Origin: Nitrospirales bacterium
GTDB taxonomy: Bacteria; Nitrospirota; Nitrospiria; Nitrospirales; UBA8639
Length of the DNA: 48,476 nt
NCBI GenBank assembly: GCA_029261235.1
Contig: JAJDBS010000161.1
Coordinates: forward strand, 1-48,476
Reading direction: 5' to 3'
In this document: one piece after another, positions 8,982-18,057 of the stretch
Position numbering within the stretch: the first letter of the stretch is position 1
Layout of the letters: every line of letters starts with the position of its first letter
Translations under genes and position numbers: made by a program
The notes under the pieces: generated by a model
The model's input: the letters and a program-made list of their open reading frames with translations, nothing else
Told to the model about the DNA's origin: nothing
The model's database searches: none

Positions 8982-9565
8982 TTATCTGGGCCACAAGACT
9001 CCGTGCCACTCTTTCCGACAACAAAAGCCTCATCTTAGTGATCATGCTTGCCGGAAGTCTCACATTCGTAGGATGGATGAGTCTTGACAAATTTGCAGAA
9101 GTCAGCGCCAACCAGTCTTCCATACACACCATCATCGATTTGGAACAAGAAATTTCTCGACTTCGAATCCAGTATCGTCAGGCTAATCCCGAGACTCATC
9201 AGTCCGATCTCGAAGAAGCCGAGCATCGTTTATTACACGATTTCACTCATCTAGCCCAATGGGCTCAAAAACTTCAAGAAGAAGGAGAACGGATCGCCCT
9301 TCACATGAACTACCAGATCCGGAAGGCAGAACAAACTCCATCTTCGATACAAGGCATCACCATCGTTCCTCTAAATATCCATTTACGCTCACTGAATGAT
9401 CTAAGTGGGTACCGTTCATTCTTGAAGTTTTTGCAAATCTTGGAACAATCAGGTCCACGTATCAATATTGAAGAGGTTGCCGTCAATGGTGACGGCAAAA
9501 AGGCCACAACCTTTACAGTTGGATTATCAACATGGATGAAGACACAAGATTCCGTCGAGCTTTAA
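8978..9565 (+). CDS. PilO/GspM/MshJ-like protein
   Basis: A 195-aa bitopic protein. A short cytoplasmic N-terminus is followed by one membrane helix (about residues 17-35, LILVIMLAGSLTFVGWMSL), a long coiled coil (about 45-110) and a small periplasmic domain (GITIVPLNIHLRSLNDLSGY...FLQILEQSGPRINIEEV), the PilO layout in which LxxLxxYxxFL...LE is conserved. An open frame extends upstream to 8768, but ATG 8978 overlaps the preceding stop (ATGA) and follows AAGGAA (8964-8969), so the shorter form is chosen. It partners the preceding PilN-like domain in the inner-membrane alignment complex. Confidence 0.75.
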   Translation: MIIWATRLRATLSDNKSLILVIMLAGSLTFVGWMSLDKFAEVSANQSSIHTIIDLEQEISRLRIQYRQANPETHQSDLEEAEHRLLHDFTHLAQWAQKLQEEGERIALHMNYQIRKAEQTPSSIQGITIVPLNIHLRSLNDLSGYRSFLKFLQILEQSGPRINIEEVAVNGDGKKATTFTVGLSTWMKTQDSVEL

Positions 9566-10059
9566 AAAGTCCGTTCGTCATGGCTGGCTTGTGCCTCATG
9601 GCAGGCATTGCGGTTTATCACAATGTGATTCAATCAACCAGTGACTTTTCATTGCCAATTTCCGTGGCCTCCACACCATCTCCAACGGAACTAACGCCAA
9701 CAACTGCTCCCCTTTCGTTAGTGGGACACGATATAGAGGCAACCCAATGGATTGCTTATCCAGCACGCGATCCCTTTGCGCCCACATCTATAGCAAAATG
9801 GTCGAAGTCATCTTCACAACAATCCTCGACCTCTCCACCTGGAACCCTTACACCACACGGAACAGCACCAAGCCAACTCACCTTGAAAGCGATCGCAATC
9901 GAGGCCCAACACCGTAGTGCTGTGATCAATCGTCAAGTTGTGGTTGAAGGGGAAATGGTCGGAGGGTTTCACGTTGTTTCTATTCAACTGAAAGGCGTCT
10001 TGCTTACACGACATGGCAAGAAAAAATTCTTAACCTTTGCGACAGACTCGACCTCCTAA
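9532..10059 (+). CDS. PilP/GspC/MshK-like protein
   Basis: A 175-aa protein with one N-terminal membrane segment (about 13-31, SPFVMAGLCLMAGIAVYHN), a Pro/Ser/Thr-rich linker containing ARDPFAP, and a C-terminal HR/PilP-like beta domain (LTLKAIAIEAQHRSAVINRQ, VVEGEMVGGFHVVSIQ, GVLLTRHGKKKFL). The DPF motif and the 'INRQVVxEGE.V.GFxVxxI...V.L...G' pattern are characteristic of PilP/MshK proteins, which link the inner-membrane complex to the secretin. It overlaps the preceding gene by 34 bp. Confidence 0.75.
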   Translation: MDEDTRFRRALKSPFVMAGLCLMAGIAVYHNVIQSTSDFSLPISVASTPSPTELTPTTAPLSLVGHDIEATQWIAYPARDPFAPTSIAKWSKSSSQQSSTSPPGTLTPHGTAPSQLTLKAIAIEAQHRSAVINRQVVVEGEMVGGFHVVSIQLKGVLLTRHGKKKFLTFATDSTS

Positions 10060-10075
10060 ACACACGTTAACAACG

Positions 10076-11674
10076 ATGCAACACTCAAGAACTCAACATT
10101 CAATAAGCCGCGTGCTTAGAGCCACAACGCATTACCTCTGCTCCTCGAACAATTCATTCTGGGCTATGTTCATCGTGATAACCGTCATCGGACTGTTGAC
10201 TCTTTCTAGCTGTACCACTACTGCACCAGAAAAAGACGTAAGACCTATGCCCTTACCCACCATTTCTGAATCCAGGCCATCATACAAGTCTCACGAAATT
10301 CAATCGGAACTAAAGAATTCCAACGTGACGTTTTCCCTTGAAGATCGCATGTTATTCAGCAACGATATGGTCATGGCTGAGGATTCTCATCCGACTCCTT
10401 CTGAATTAGGCCCCCTGTATTCGTTTCGAGCACATGAACTTCCTTTAGTTGATGCCCTCGCGCTCTTTGCACGAAGTAATAAACTCAACATCGTCACCGG
10501 ACCAGCGATTACGGGATCCACTACGGTCGACTTTCATGATCTGCCACTAGAGCAAGCGATGTCAGCTCTACTGGAAGCTCATGGATATTACTGGGAACAC
10601 CAGAACAACCTCATCCAAATTCGTCGATTCAAAACGGCCCAGATGAATATAGATTACATCCGATTGATTCGAGGAGGTGAGGGACAGAATCAAGCAAAAA
10701 TGAGTTCTGGGTCCTCTGGTGGAGGTGGGTCACAAGAAGCCGGACAAATCACGGTTAACCAACAAGACGAAATAAAATTTTGGGAGGAACTAGAAGAACA
10801 AATCGAGACCCTCATGTCTGATGATGGGCGATTGGTCATCAACAAGCTTTCAGGCACCATTCAAGTGACAGACTGGTATCAGCGAGTCGATGAGATTGAA
10901 GATTTCCTGTCATCTGTCCATAAGGCTTTACACCGTCAGGTTCAAATAGAAGCTCGAATTTATGAAGTGAACTTAAATGACAATTACAGCTTGGGCATCG
11001 ATTGGAATCGAGTTGATTTTTTAGGGGATTCCTCCGGGTTAATTGGTGCGGCAAGCACAATCATCACCTCACCCATTGGCGGGGTTATTCCCAAAATCAA
11101 CACGACCTCGATTTCCTTTTCCGATGCAAGCTTTGACGGAGTCATCAAGGCTCTCCAGGAACAGGGCGAACTCAAGGTGGTCTCGCAACCTCGTATCGTC
11201 ACGTTGAACAATCAACCGGCTCTTATCAAAGTGGCCACCGATCAACCTTTTTTCACGCAAACCATTACCCAGGGTACGTCAGGAACTGGGAATATCGTCA
11301 CCGAAGAAGCCAATTCAGTGACCATCGGCTTGGTGTTATCCGTTACCCCTCAAATTTCCGAGGATGGATGGATCATGCTCGACGTCACACCTATTATTTC
11401 TCGGTTACGTGAAACCGCGATTTCCCCCCTTGAGACGTCCAATGCTCCTGTCTTGGATATCAAGCAATCCTCTGGACTCGTGCGCCTCAAAGATGGCGAA
11501 ATGATGATAATCGGTGGACTGATCCAAGAAGAATCATCAGAAACCGAACGAAAAGTCCCACTGCTAGGTGACATTCCTCTTCTTGGACGACTCTTTACCG
11601 GCACCTATACGGTAAAAACCAAAAGCGAATTAGTCATATTTATTTCGCCAAAGATTATAAAGTCCACCCTATGA
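10076..11674 (+). CDS. mshL: Lipoprotein secretin, MshL-like outer-membrane channel
   Basis: A secretin of about 532 aa from ATG 10076; an in-frame TTG at 10037 and ATG 10166 are alternatives. The hydrophobic segment FIVITVIGLLTLSSC ends in a lipobox (LSSC), fitting MshL-type lipoprotein secretins. An N-terminal secretin/STN-like domain follows (PLVDALALFARSNKLNIVTG, then DLPLEQAMSALLEAHGYYW), then N domains around a Gly/Ser-rich insert (SSGSSGGGGS) and the C-terminal secretin domain (QVQIEARIYEVNL, VVSQPRIVTLNNQPA, VPLLGDIPLLGRLF, SELVIFISPKII). It forms the outer-membrane pore for the pilus. Its stop overlaps the start of the next gene (ATGA). Confidence 0.9.
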   Translation: MQHSRTQHSISRVLRATTHYLCSSNNSFWAMFIVITVIGLLTLSSCTTTAPEKDVRPMPLPTISESRPSYKSHEIQSELKNSNVTFSLEDRMLFSNDMVMAEDSHPTPSELGPLYSFRAHELPLVDALALFARSNKLNIVTGPAITGSTTVDFHDLPLEQAMSALLEAHGYYWEHQNNLIQIRRFKTAQMNIDYIRLIRGGEGQNQAKMSSGSSGGGGSQEAGQITVNQQDEIKFWEELEEQIETLMSDDGRLVINKLSGTIQVTDWYQRVDEIEDFLSSVHKALHRQVQIEARIYEVNLNDNYSLGIDWNRVDFLGDSSGLIGAASTIITSPIGGVIPKINTTSISFSDASFDGVIKALQEQGELKVVSQPRIVTLNNQPALIKVATDQPFFTQTITQGTSGTGNIVTEEANSVTIGLVLSVTPQISEDGWIMLDVTPIISRLRETAISPLETSNAPVLDIKQSSGLVRLKDGEMMIIGGLIQEESSETERKVPLLGDIPLLGRLFTGTYTVKTKSELVIFISPKIIKSTL

Positions 11675-12495
11675 CCACACTCGACCTCAGCCTTTGTTAC
11701 GAAAAACTGGGCTTTGCTGAACCACCGTTTCGCCTAACGCCTGACACAGATTTCTTTTTCCCTGGTAGTCATCATATGGAAGCCTTGAACCATCTTCGTT
11801 TCGGTATTGCCAGCGGCGGCTTTACCATGCTGACAGGAGAAGTGGGATTGGGGAAAACACTGCTATGTCGACACCTACTTCGACATCCCCCAGAAGGCGT
11901 ACGCTTTGCTTATCTCATTAATCCCGATCAATCGTATGGCGACCTGCTCACCTCCATTTATGAAGACCTCACAGGAACGACACCGGAAGATTCCTCTTTA
12001 GGTAGCCTTCAACGAGAGTTACCGAAACTCCTTCTCCGTTTGGCTGAAGGTGGCGAACGTGTTGTCGTTCTCGTAGACGAAGCCCATCGGTTAAGCGGAA
12101 AAGTTCTAGAAGGGCTGAGACTCCTGTCTAATCTTGATACAGAGAAAGACAAACTGATGTGCCTTCTGCTCGTTGGGCAACCAGAACTTGAACAGAAACT
12201 CGCGGCCAGAGCCTTTCGTCCCCTACGGCAACGTATTAGCGTGCGCTATCGCTTACAACCATTTGGATATCAGGAAACCCGTGACTATATTTGTCATCGC
12301 ATTCAAAAAGTACAAAAAACAGACGGCCTTCGATTCCGGACCGGAGTGCCATGGCTGATATATATGCTCTCAGGAGGGGTGCCGAGGCGAATTAACCAAC
12401 TCTGCGACCGCGCCTTGCTTGGAGCCTTTGCAAATGAAAACCCAGTCATTGGTCACTTTCTCGTATGGAAAGCCGCCAAAGAATTTCTCAAGTAA
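11671..12495 (+). CDS. mshM: ExeA/MshM-family AAA ATPase
   Basis: A 274-aa protein. The family signature YEKLGFAEPPFRLTPDTDFF at the N-terminus is followed by Walker A GEVGLGKT (residues about 56-63), Walker B VVVLVDEAH (about 131-139), sensor LLVGQPEL and the arginine-rich AFRPLRQRISVRYRL. It resembles ExeA/MshM ATPases, in which the ATPase helps place the secretin in the envelope. It lacks the fused peptidoglycan-binding domain of ExeA. A 4-bp overlap with mshL and the next TPR gene reproduce the L-M-N order of MSHA loci. Confidence 0.9.
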   Translation: MTTLDLSLCYEKLGFAEPPFRLTPDTDFFFPGSHHMEALNHLRFGIASGGFTMLTGEVGLGKTLLCRHLLRHPPEGVRFAYLINPDQSYGDLLTSIYEDLTGTTPEDSSLGSLQRELPKLLLRLAEGGERVVVLVDEAHRLSGKVLEGLRLLSNLDTEKDKLMCLLLVGQPELEQKLAARAFRPLRQRISVRYRLQPFGYQETRDYICHRIQKVQKTDGLRFRTGVPWLIYMLSGGVPRRINQLCDRALLGAFANENPVIGHFLVWKAAKEFLK

Positions 12496-12523
12496 ATAAT
12501 AATGATGAACGTAACAACCCTGA

Positions 12524-12592
12524 ACCGTAAGGCGTTAGGGGGAAAATACCCTAGGCATCCTTCCCTTCCCCCCACACGGTTTACGCCTTACG
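12524..12592. repeat. Dispersed hairpin repeat (GTAAGGCGT family), intergenic copy
   Basis: CCGTAAGGCGTTAGGGGG (from 12525) and CCCCCACACGGTTTACGCCTTACG (ending 12592) form opposed arms; CGTAAGGCGT pairs perfectly with ACGCCTTACG. It lies between mshM and the mshN-like gene and belongs to the same family as the copies near 17443, 22176, 28071, 39057 and 41291. It could act as a processing or attenuation hairpin. Confidence 0.75.
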
Positions 12593-12647
12593 ATCCGATC
12601 TTCTTGCTACTCACTATTCACGACTTCGTCCTTACTGATTTAAAAAG

Positions 12648-14057
12648 ATGAGTATTATTGCCGACACATTAAAACGTCTCCAGGCACAAGCTAATGATTC
12701 CTCTCCCAAACCAAAAGAGGACGCAGTTCAACGTCCTGCTTTAAATAAAGGAGAAGGATCTGGACGCCATCGCAAAGATTCTCCGTTCACATTTTTGCTG
12801 GTGATGGTGGGGATGACCATTACGCTAGGTGGTCTTGCTATTGCAACATTTTGGATCGGTGGATATCTCGACTTTGGGCTTGGAACTACAAGCCAAGCTC
12901 GTGTGAATGACCATCGCTCTCTACCCAGGCCTCTTGATCGCTCCAATGATCCGGCAATCTTGGAGCACACCGCAGAACCCTCGATTCCTGCTGTCTCGGA
13001 GACAGCGCAGGGCACTAAAAGTGCCTCAAGTGTAAGCCAGGGCGACCAGATGCAGGCCTCGAAAAAATTTAAAGACAGGGCCTCACCAAAACCATCCTCT
13101 CCTCCGAGGGAGACCGCACCCTCTCAATTTGAGGTTAAAACTATTGGCACACCATCAACGACAACCATCGTTCCTATCACCCCTCCCGACCAACCCAGCC
13201 TTTCTGGTCAAAGAGATCAACAACACAAGGATCAGGGCGAAAAGGTTGTTCTATCCTCTTCAACTTCAGGGGAACCTTCATCCGTCATGATCTCCCCTAC
13301 ACTCCCAACGGAACGCATGGAAGATCACGGGATCGATATGATTGTTGTGGGCCAAGAAGATGAAGAAGAATCTCAAGATTTACTCGCAATGTTATCAGAG
13401 GAAGAAATCATCCAAACAGGAGAATTGGTGCAACCTAGCAGCCCCCCAACCAATTCTGCACCGAGGGCAATAACCCTAGCCGCACTGAAAGCACAACGAG
13501 AGTCCAAGAATCATGCTGCCGTACCACTCGTTTCATTACAACCGTCTCCAGCTCATCGGTTGAGTCACGCCCAAGAATTGATTCGAGCGGGAGAGTACGA
13601 AGATGCCGTGTCCCTCCTCTCTCCACTCTTTCATGAGCCACCCGTGAAGTGGCAGCCTTGGTTCTGGATGGGCACCGCATTACTCGGCAAGGGTGATATG
13701 AAAGAGGCTGATCAATTTTTCCTAAGTGGGTTAGCGAGAAATGACAAGATTCCACAGCTCTGGATTCAACGTGCATTGGTGGCACAACAGCGAGGAGACT
13801 ATCAACTGGCTATCCATGAATTGAGGCAAGCTGAATCTCTAGCAGCCGATCTTCCACACATTCATCTCAATATGGGCTATGCCTATGAACAGCTAGGGAA
13901 TGATCGAATGGCGAATCAATATTACGGAAAATTCCTGAAGCTTTCAGAAAACCAACCTTCATTCTTTTCCACGAGAAAAAAACTCTTTGCACGTTTAACC
14001 CAACAGTCTGTACCAGAGAAAAAATCTTCCTCCTCTCCTCCCTCCTCGGAACCCTGA
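12648..14057 (+). CDS. MshN-like TPR membrane protein
   Basis: A 469-aa protein. A cytoplasmic N-terminus (MSIIADTLKRLQAQ) resembles the MshN/GspB-type start. One membrane helix (about 47-70, FLLVMVGMTITLGGLAIATF) follows, then a disordered Pro/Ser-rich periplasmic linker (about 75-300) and four TPR-like repeats (about 300-445: HAQELIRAGEYEDAVSLL; WFWMGTALLGKGDMKEADQF; QLWIQRALVAQQRGDYQLAI; HIHLNMGYAYEQLGNDRMAN). Position after the mshL/mshM genes supports an MshN role. A 150-bp gap with a hairpin repeat separates it from mshM. Confidence 0.8.
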   Translation: MSIIADTLKRLQAQANDSSPKPKEDAVQRPALNKGEGSGRHRKDSPFTFLLVMVGMTITLGGLAIATFWIGGYLDFGLGTTSQARVNDHRSLPRPLDRSNDPAILEHTAEPSIPAVSETAQGTKSASSVSQGDQMQASKKFKDRASPKPSSPPRETAPSQFEVKTIGTPSTTTIVPITPPDQPSLSGQRDQQHKDQGEKVVLSSSTSGEPSSVMISPTLPTERMEDHGIDMIVVGQEDEEESQDLLAMLSEEEIIQTGELVQPSSPPTNSAPRAITLAALKAQRESKNHAAVPLVSLQPSPAHRLSHAQELIRAGEYEDAVSLLSPLFHEPPVKWQPWFWMGTALLGKGDMKEADQFFLSGLARNDKIPQLWIQRALVAQQRGDYQLAIHELRQAESLAADLPHIHLNMGYAYEQLGNDRMANQYYGKFLKLSENQPSFFSTRKKLFARLTQQSVPEKKSSSSPPSSEP

Positions 14058-14157
14058 TACAACTAAATCCTTCGTCCATTTGCCATCAAGACGACCTCCT
14101 CGAGCGTCAAGCCTCTACAATTTAAGCTACCGTTCAGATTTGAGTGCAAAAAACCGA

Positions 14158-14181
14158 AAAGAGAGCGATAAAACTCTCTTT
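14158..14181 (+). other. Hairpin between the pilus locus and the FIST gene
   Basis: AAAGAGAG (14158-14165) pairs with CTCTCTTT (14174-14181) over an 8-nt loop. Only a short T run follows, so it may be a weak terminator of the pilus transcript or part of the leader of the FIST gene. Confidence 0.4.
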
Positions 14182-14257
14182 ATCTGAAGGCTATTGATAT
14201 AGAGTAATTTTATGACAACAACCATATTTGCTGAATCATAAACAGGGAGAAGAATGC

Positions 14258-15391
14258 ATGAAGGTTCAAACATTTTGTCTTGATAATTCCAGCCCATCAA
14301 TCACTCGCCCAGATTTCATCCAGGATCCTCAGAAATCCCTGGTGATTGTATTCGGATCCTCTAGCTTTCTGGAATCTCCTGAACACGTTCAAACCATCAG
14401 CCAAACGTTTTCGGGCATTCCCATGATTGGCTGTTCAACGTCGGGAGAAGTGTTTGGGAATGAGATCAAAGACGACAGTTTGGTCGGAGGAGTGATGCAG
14501 TTTGATTGGACCACGGTCAGAACAGCAACCGTACCAATTCCCGATCCCACTCAATCATTTCATGTCGGCCAGCAAATTGCCAACGACCTCCTGGCCCCAG
14601 ATCTGAAGGGCGTCTTAGTGCTGTCCGATGGACTTCTTGTCAATGGCAGTGAACTCATCCGCGGGCTGAATGCAGTACTCCCGGAATCGGTGATCATTAC
14701 CGGAGGGTTGGCCGGAGACGGAGATCGATTCAAACAGACGTGGGTCATTCAAAATAATGTTCCTACAGGTGGCATGGTGACAGCCGTCGGATTGTATGGT
14801 GACCGCATTCATCTGGGTCATGCGTCTAAAGGGGGATGGGACTATTTGGGGCCTGAGCGTCGAGTCACACGTTCTGATGGCAACGTGCTCTATGAGCTTG
14901 ATGGCAAACCCGCCTTGGAGCTCTACAAGGAATATCTTGGGGATCGAGCCAGTGGGCTTCCGGCCACCGCTCTCCTGTTTCCCTTAGCCTTAAAACAAGA
15001 TGGGCCAGGTGATGAATATCTTGTGCGAACCATCCTTGCTGTGGATGAAGCTACCCAATCGATGACCTTTGCAGGAAACATCCCTCAAGATTCACTCGTA
15101 CAACTGATGCGAGGAAATTTTGACCGGCTGATTAATGGAGCATCTGAGGCAGCACTATTAACCAAATCTGAGGATCCACAGAATACTCTTGCCATCGCCA
15201 TCTCCTGTGTCGGCCGACGCCTCGTGTTAGGCGAACGTGCCGAAGAAGAAGTCGAAGCCACGTTAGATGTGTTCCCTCCTGGAACCCAACAAATCGGGTT
15301 TTATTCCTACGGCGAACTCTCCCCCTATGCCAATGGACGGTGTGAGCTCCATAACCAAACAATGACCCTCACCACGATTTCTGAGCACTGA
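14258..15391 (+). CDS. FIST-domain sensor protein
   Basis: A 377-aa protein with FIST N (about 25-215; LVIVFGSSSFL, GIPMIGCSTSGEVFG, VLVLSDGLLVNGSELIRGLN, ITGGLAGDGDRF) and FIST C (about 220-365; GKPALELYKEYLG, LVRTILAVDEATQSMTFAG, AIAISCVGRRLVLG, IGFYSYGELSPY). FIST domains are predicted small-molecule (amino-acid-like) sensing modules, usually near kinases or chemoreceptors. No signal peptide is visible, so it acts in the cytoplasm. ATG 14258 follows AGGGAG (14244-14249) with an 8-nt spacer, preferred over TTG 14228. The hybrid kinase starts 6 bp after its stop, so the two are almost certainly a sensor/kinase pair in one operon. Confidence 0.9.
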   Translation: MKVQTFCLDNSSPSITRPDFIQDPQKSLVIVFGSSSFLESPEHVQTISQTFSGIPMIGCSTSGEVFGNEIKDDSLVGGVMQFDWTTVRTATVPIPDPTQSFHVGQQIANDLLAPDLKGVLVLSDGLLVNGSELIRGLNAVLPESVIITGGLAGDGDRFKQTWVIQNNVPTGGMVTAVGLYGDRIHLGHASKGGWDYLGPERRVTRSDGNVLYELDGKPALELYKEYLGDRASGLPATALLFPLALKQDGPGDEYLVRTILAVDEATQSMTFAGNIPQDSLVQLMRGNFDRLINGASEAALLTKSEDPQNTLAIAISCVGRRLVLGERAEEEVEATLDVFPPGTQQIGFYSYGELSPYANGRCELHNQTMTLTTISEH

Positions 15392-15397
15392 CGAACG

Positions 15398-17671
15398 ATG
15401 CATCCATTGCTCAAACGACAACTCAAACGCTTGGGGGCAACTGACACCACGATCCCCCTTTCCTCAGAACGTTGGGCACAACTCTTGGAGCGCGTCAACA
15501 ATGCTTATACTGAGGCCGATCAAGGGCGAGAACTACTAGAACGGTCACTCGCCCTTTCATCCAAAGAGATGCAGCAACTCTATGACAATCTCAGACTGAC
15601 AAGCGAGACACGCCTCAAAAACGAGCAGGAGCGGACGAAGATGATCGTGGACTCCGCTCTCGATGCAATTATTTCCGTGGATGAAGCCGGAATCATTATC
15701 GATTGGAATTCACAGGCCGAAATTTTATTTGGCTGGGCGAAAGAAGAAATCGTTGGGCAACCGGTCGCTGACATGATTATACCTCCAACATTTCGCGAGG
15801 GGCACAAACATGGCTTTCAACACTACTTAACAACCAGGCAGGGCACCATCCTCAACAAGCGTCTTGAACTCGTGGCTCTTAATCGAAAAGGAGACATATT
15901 CCCCATAGAGCTTTCGATCAACGCGTTCACAGTAGACGATACCACGGTCTTCAGTGCATTTATTCGCGACATCACCGAGCGAAAACACACGGAGAAAACC
16001 CTACGGAAAGCCAAAGAAGTCGCTGAGCATGCCGCAAAAGCCAAAAGCGAGTTTCTGGCCACCATGAGTCACGAAATCCGCACACCCATGAATGGCATTA
16101 TCGGAATGACCGGGCTGTTGTTGGATACGAGTCTGTCTTCCCAACAACATCAGTTTGCCGAAACCGTTCGCAGTTCGGGTGAAGCCCTGCTGACAATTAT
16201 CAATGATATTTTGGATTTCTCAAAAATCGAAGCTGGAAAGCTAGATTTTGAAATCATTGATTTCGATCTTCGTGTGGCCATGGAAGATACCTTGGACCTC
16301 TTAGCTGAAAAAGCTGAGAGTGCTCAATTGGAATTAGTTGGATACATGGACCCCAGCGTTCCTGCGCATCTGAAAGGTGACCCTGGTCGTTTTCGGCAGG
16401 TTTTGCTGAATCTGGTTGGTAATGCCATCAAATTTACGAAAAAAGGGGATGTGACCGCGCGTATTTCCTTGCTTGAGGAAACGAAAGACACCGCCACGAT
16501 TCGTGTGGCCGTCACCGACACAGGCATCGGGGTCGACCCGTCGGCTCAAGCGCACCTCTTTCAACCCTTTCAACAAGCCGACAGTTCCACCACCCGTCAA
16601 TTCGGTGGAACAGGGCTCGGCCTGGCTATTTCCAAAAAATTAGTCGAACAGATGGGTGGAACCATCGGCATCGATAGTCAGCTGGGTCAAGGCAGCACCT
16701 TTTGGTTTACCGCCCGCTACCTTAAACAATCCGAGCCCCCAAAGGCTCTGCCAACAATGGACCTCGACGGATTGCGTCTCTGTTGTATCGACAATCACCC
16801 CATCAATCGTCAACTCGTGGAAGAATATGCCAAAGCCTGGAACCTGCATACGATCTCTGTCTCTACGCCTACTGAAGGTCTCGAAGTACTCCTACGAGCC
16901 ATGGACAAAGAAGAGCCGTTCCACATCGCCATTGTCGATATGGAAATGCCAGATATGGATGGAGTGGCTTTGGCTCGTGTCATCAAAAGCAACCCTCAAT
17001 TGTCGGATACTCGTTTGATACTCTTATCGTCCATCGGGCAACGAGGAGATGCAAAGGAGGCCAAAGCTGCAGGGTTTTCAGGCTATCTGACCAAACCTAT
17101 TCGCCAGAATGTTCTGAAGCACACATTAGAGACGGTGATGGGCCTTGAGAGCGAGAACCTGGATCAGGTTGACACACCAGTCATCACCCGTTTTTCATCA
17201 TTAGAATCAGCAGAAATAGTCGGGCATCGAATCCTTGTCGTGGATGATCATCAAGTCAATCAACAATTAGCCGTCATGATGATTGAACGGCTCGGGCACC
17301 GAGTTCACGTCGCCGCCAATGGGCAGGAAGCCGTCGACGCCTTGAAGACCATCCCCTATGACCTGATCTTTATGGATTGCCATATGCCTGTCATGGATGG
17401 CTACGAAGCCACGAAAAAAATTCGTGAAGTAGAAAGCGTGAAACGTGAGGCGTTAGGCGTAAGGAGTGAAATACAAGAATCGAGATCGCCTGACGCTTTA
17501 CGCCTCACGTCTGTTCACATACCTATCGTGGCCATGACGGCAAACGTGATGCCACAGGATCGTGAAAAATGCCTACAGGCCGGAATGGATGACTATTTAA
17601 GCAAACCCATTCGCCCTGACGGACTTGTCCGAATATTTGCTAAATGGCTATCTGCCCATACCTCAAAATGA
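15398..17671 (+). CDS. Cytoplasmic hybrid histidine kinase (PAS-HisKA-HATPase-REC-REC), FIST partner
   Basis: A 757-aa kinase with no membrane segment. A basic N-terminal helix (MHPLLKRQLKRLG) and coiled coil (about 25-80) precede a PAS domain (about 85-200), HisKA (H225 in TMSHEIRTPMNG), HATPase (about 325-445; N box NLVGNAIKF, G boxes DTGIGV and GGTGLGL), REC1 (D514 in VDMEMPDMDG, K in YLTKPI) and REC2 (acidic pair in VVDDH, D660 in FMDCHMPVMDG, YLSKPI). It has no Hpt domain, unlike its two sister kinases here. REC2 carries an insertion of about 27 residues (about 679-705) encoded by a GTGAGGCG-family hairpin repeat. It presumably takes its signal from the FIST protein encoded just upstream. 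Confidence 0.9.
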   Translation: MHPLLKRQLKRLGATDTTIPLSSERWAQLLERVNNAYTEADQGRELLERSLALSSKEMQQLYDNLRLTSETRLKNEQERTKMIVDSALDAIISVDEAGIIIDWNSQAEILFGWAKEEIVGQPVADMIIPPTFREGHKHGFQHYLTTRQGTILNKRLELVALNRKGDIFPIELSINAFTVDDTTVFSAFIRDITERKHTEKTLRKAKEVAEHAAKAKSEFLATMSHEIRTPMNGIIGMTGLLLDTSLSSQQHQFAETVRSSGEALLTIINDILDFSKIEAGKLDFEIIDFDLRVAMEDTLDLLAEKAESAQLELVGYMDPSVPAHLKGDPGRFRQVLLNLVGNAIKFTKKGDVTARISLLEETKDTATIRVAVTDTGIGVDPSAQAHLFQPFQQADSSTTRQFGGTGLGLAISKKLVEQMGGTIGIDSQLGQGSTFWFTARYLKQSEPPKALPTMDLDGLRLCCIDNHPINRQLVEEYAKAWNLHTISVSTPTEGLEVLLRAMDKEEPFHIAIVDMEMPDMDGVALARVIKSNPQLSDTRLILLSSIGQRGDAKEAKAAGFSGYLTKPIRQNVLKHTLETVMGLESENLDQVDTPVITRFSSLESAEIVGHRILVVDDHQVNQQLAVMMIERLGHRVHVAANGQEAVDALKTIPYDLIFMDCHMPVMDGYEATKKIREVESVKREALGVRSEIQESRSPDALRLTSVHIPIVAMTANVMPQDREKCLQAGMDDYLSKPIRPDGLVRIFAKWLSAHTSK
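17434..17511. repeat. In-frame hairpin repeat inside REC2 of the FIST-partner kinase
   Basis: Left arm ACGTGAGGCGTTAGGCGT (17443-17460) opposes right arm CGCCTGACGCTTTACGCCTCACGT (17487-17510), whose reverse complement begins ACGTGAGGCGT. Translated in frame it reads VKREALGV...SPDALRLTS and sits between KKIRE and HIPIVAMTAN of the receiver. Confidence 0.8.
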
Positions 17672-18057
17672 GAAAAGCATAGAAGGCAATCGACATGTGT
17701 TGCCTCACTCCGCAACCCTCCCCTTTCATCTAACGCCTCACACAACAGTCAAGAATGGTTCAGCGTTAAGAACCAACGTCCAGAAACCGAGAAAACCGTG
17801 ATGGGCTGAATGTCTTCGAAGCGCAATGTCCAGACTGCCTGGCTAAGAAGTGTCGAGCTGAGAGAAATTCTCGTGTGAGATCCAAAAATTTCTCTTTAAT
17901 AGATCTTCCAATAACATTCGTGCCCTCGAGTCGAATAGGAGTGAATGCCGATAAAAAAATCCACTGACTCTGAAGAAAAACCAAATGAAACCCCATCCCT
18001 TCTTCCTATCTCCAGATATTCCTTCCATGAGGGATATTTCCCTTCTGAAAATCATAG
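17672..18057 (+). other. 386-bp spacer before the Amt-kinase gene
   Basis: No gene is seen. The 5' part (17697-17745) is pyrimidine-rich with GCCTCACTCCGC and AACGCCTCACAC, which look like degenerate right-arm pieces of the dispersed repeat family. The middle contains GAGAAATTCTC (around 17872-17882), a short palindrome. A promoter for the following gene is expected here, but I cannot point to convincing -35 and -10 boxes. Confidence 0.35.
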
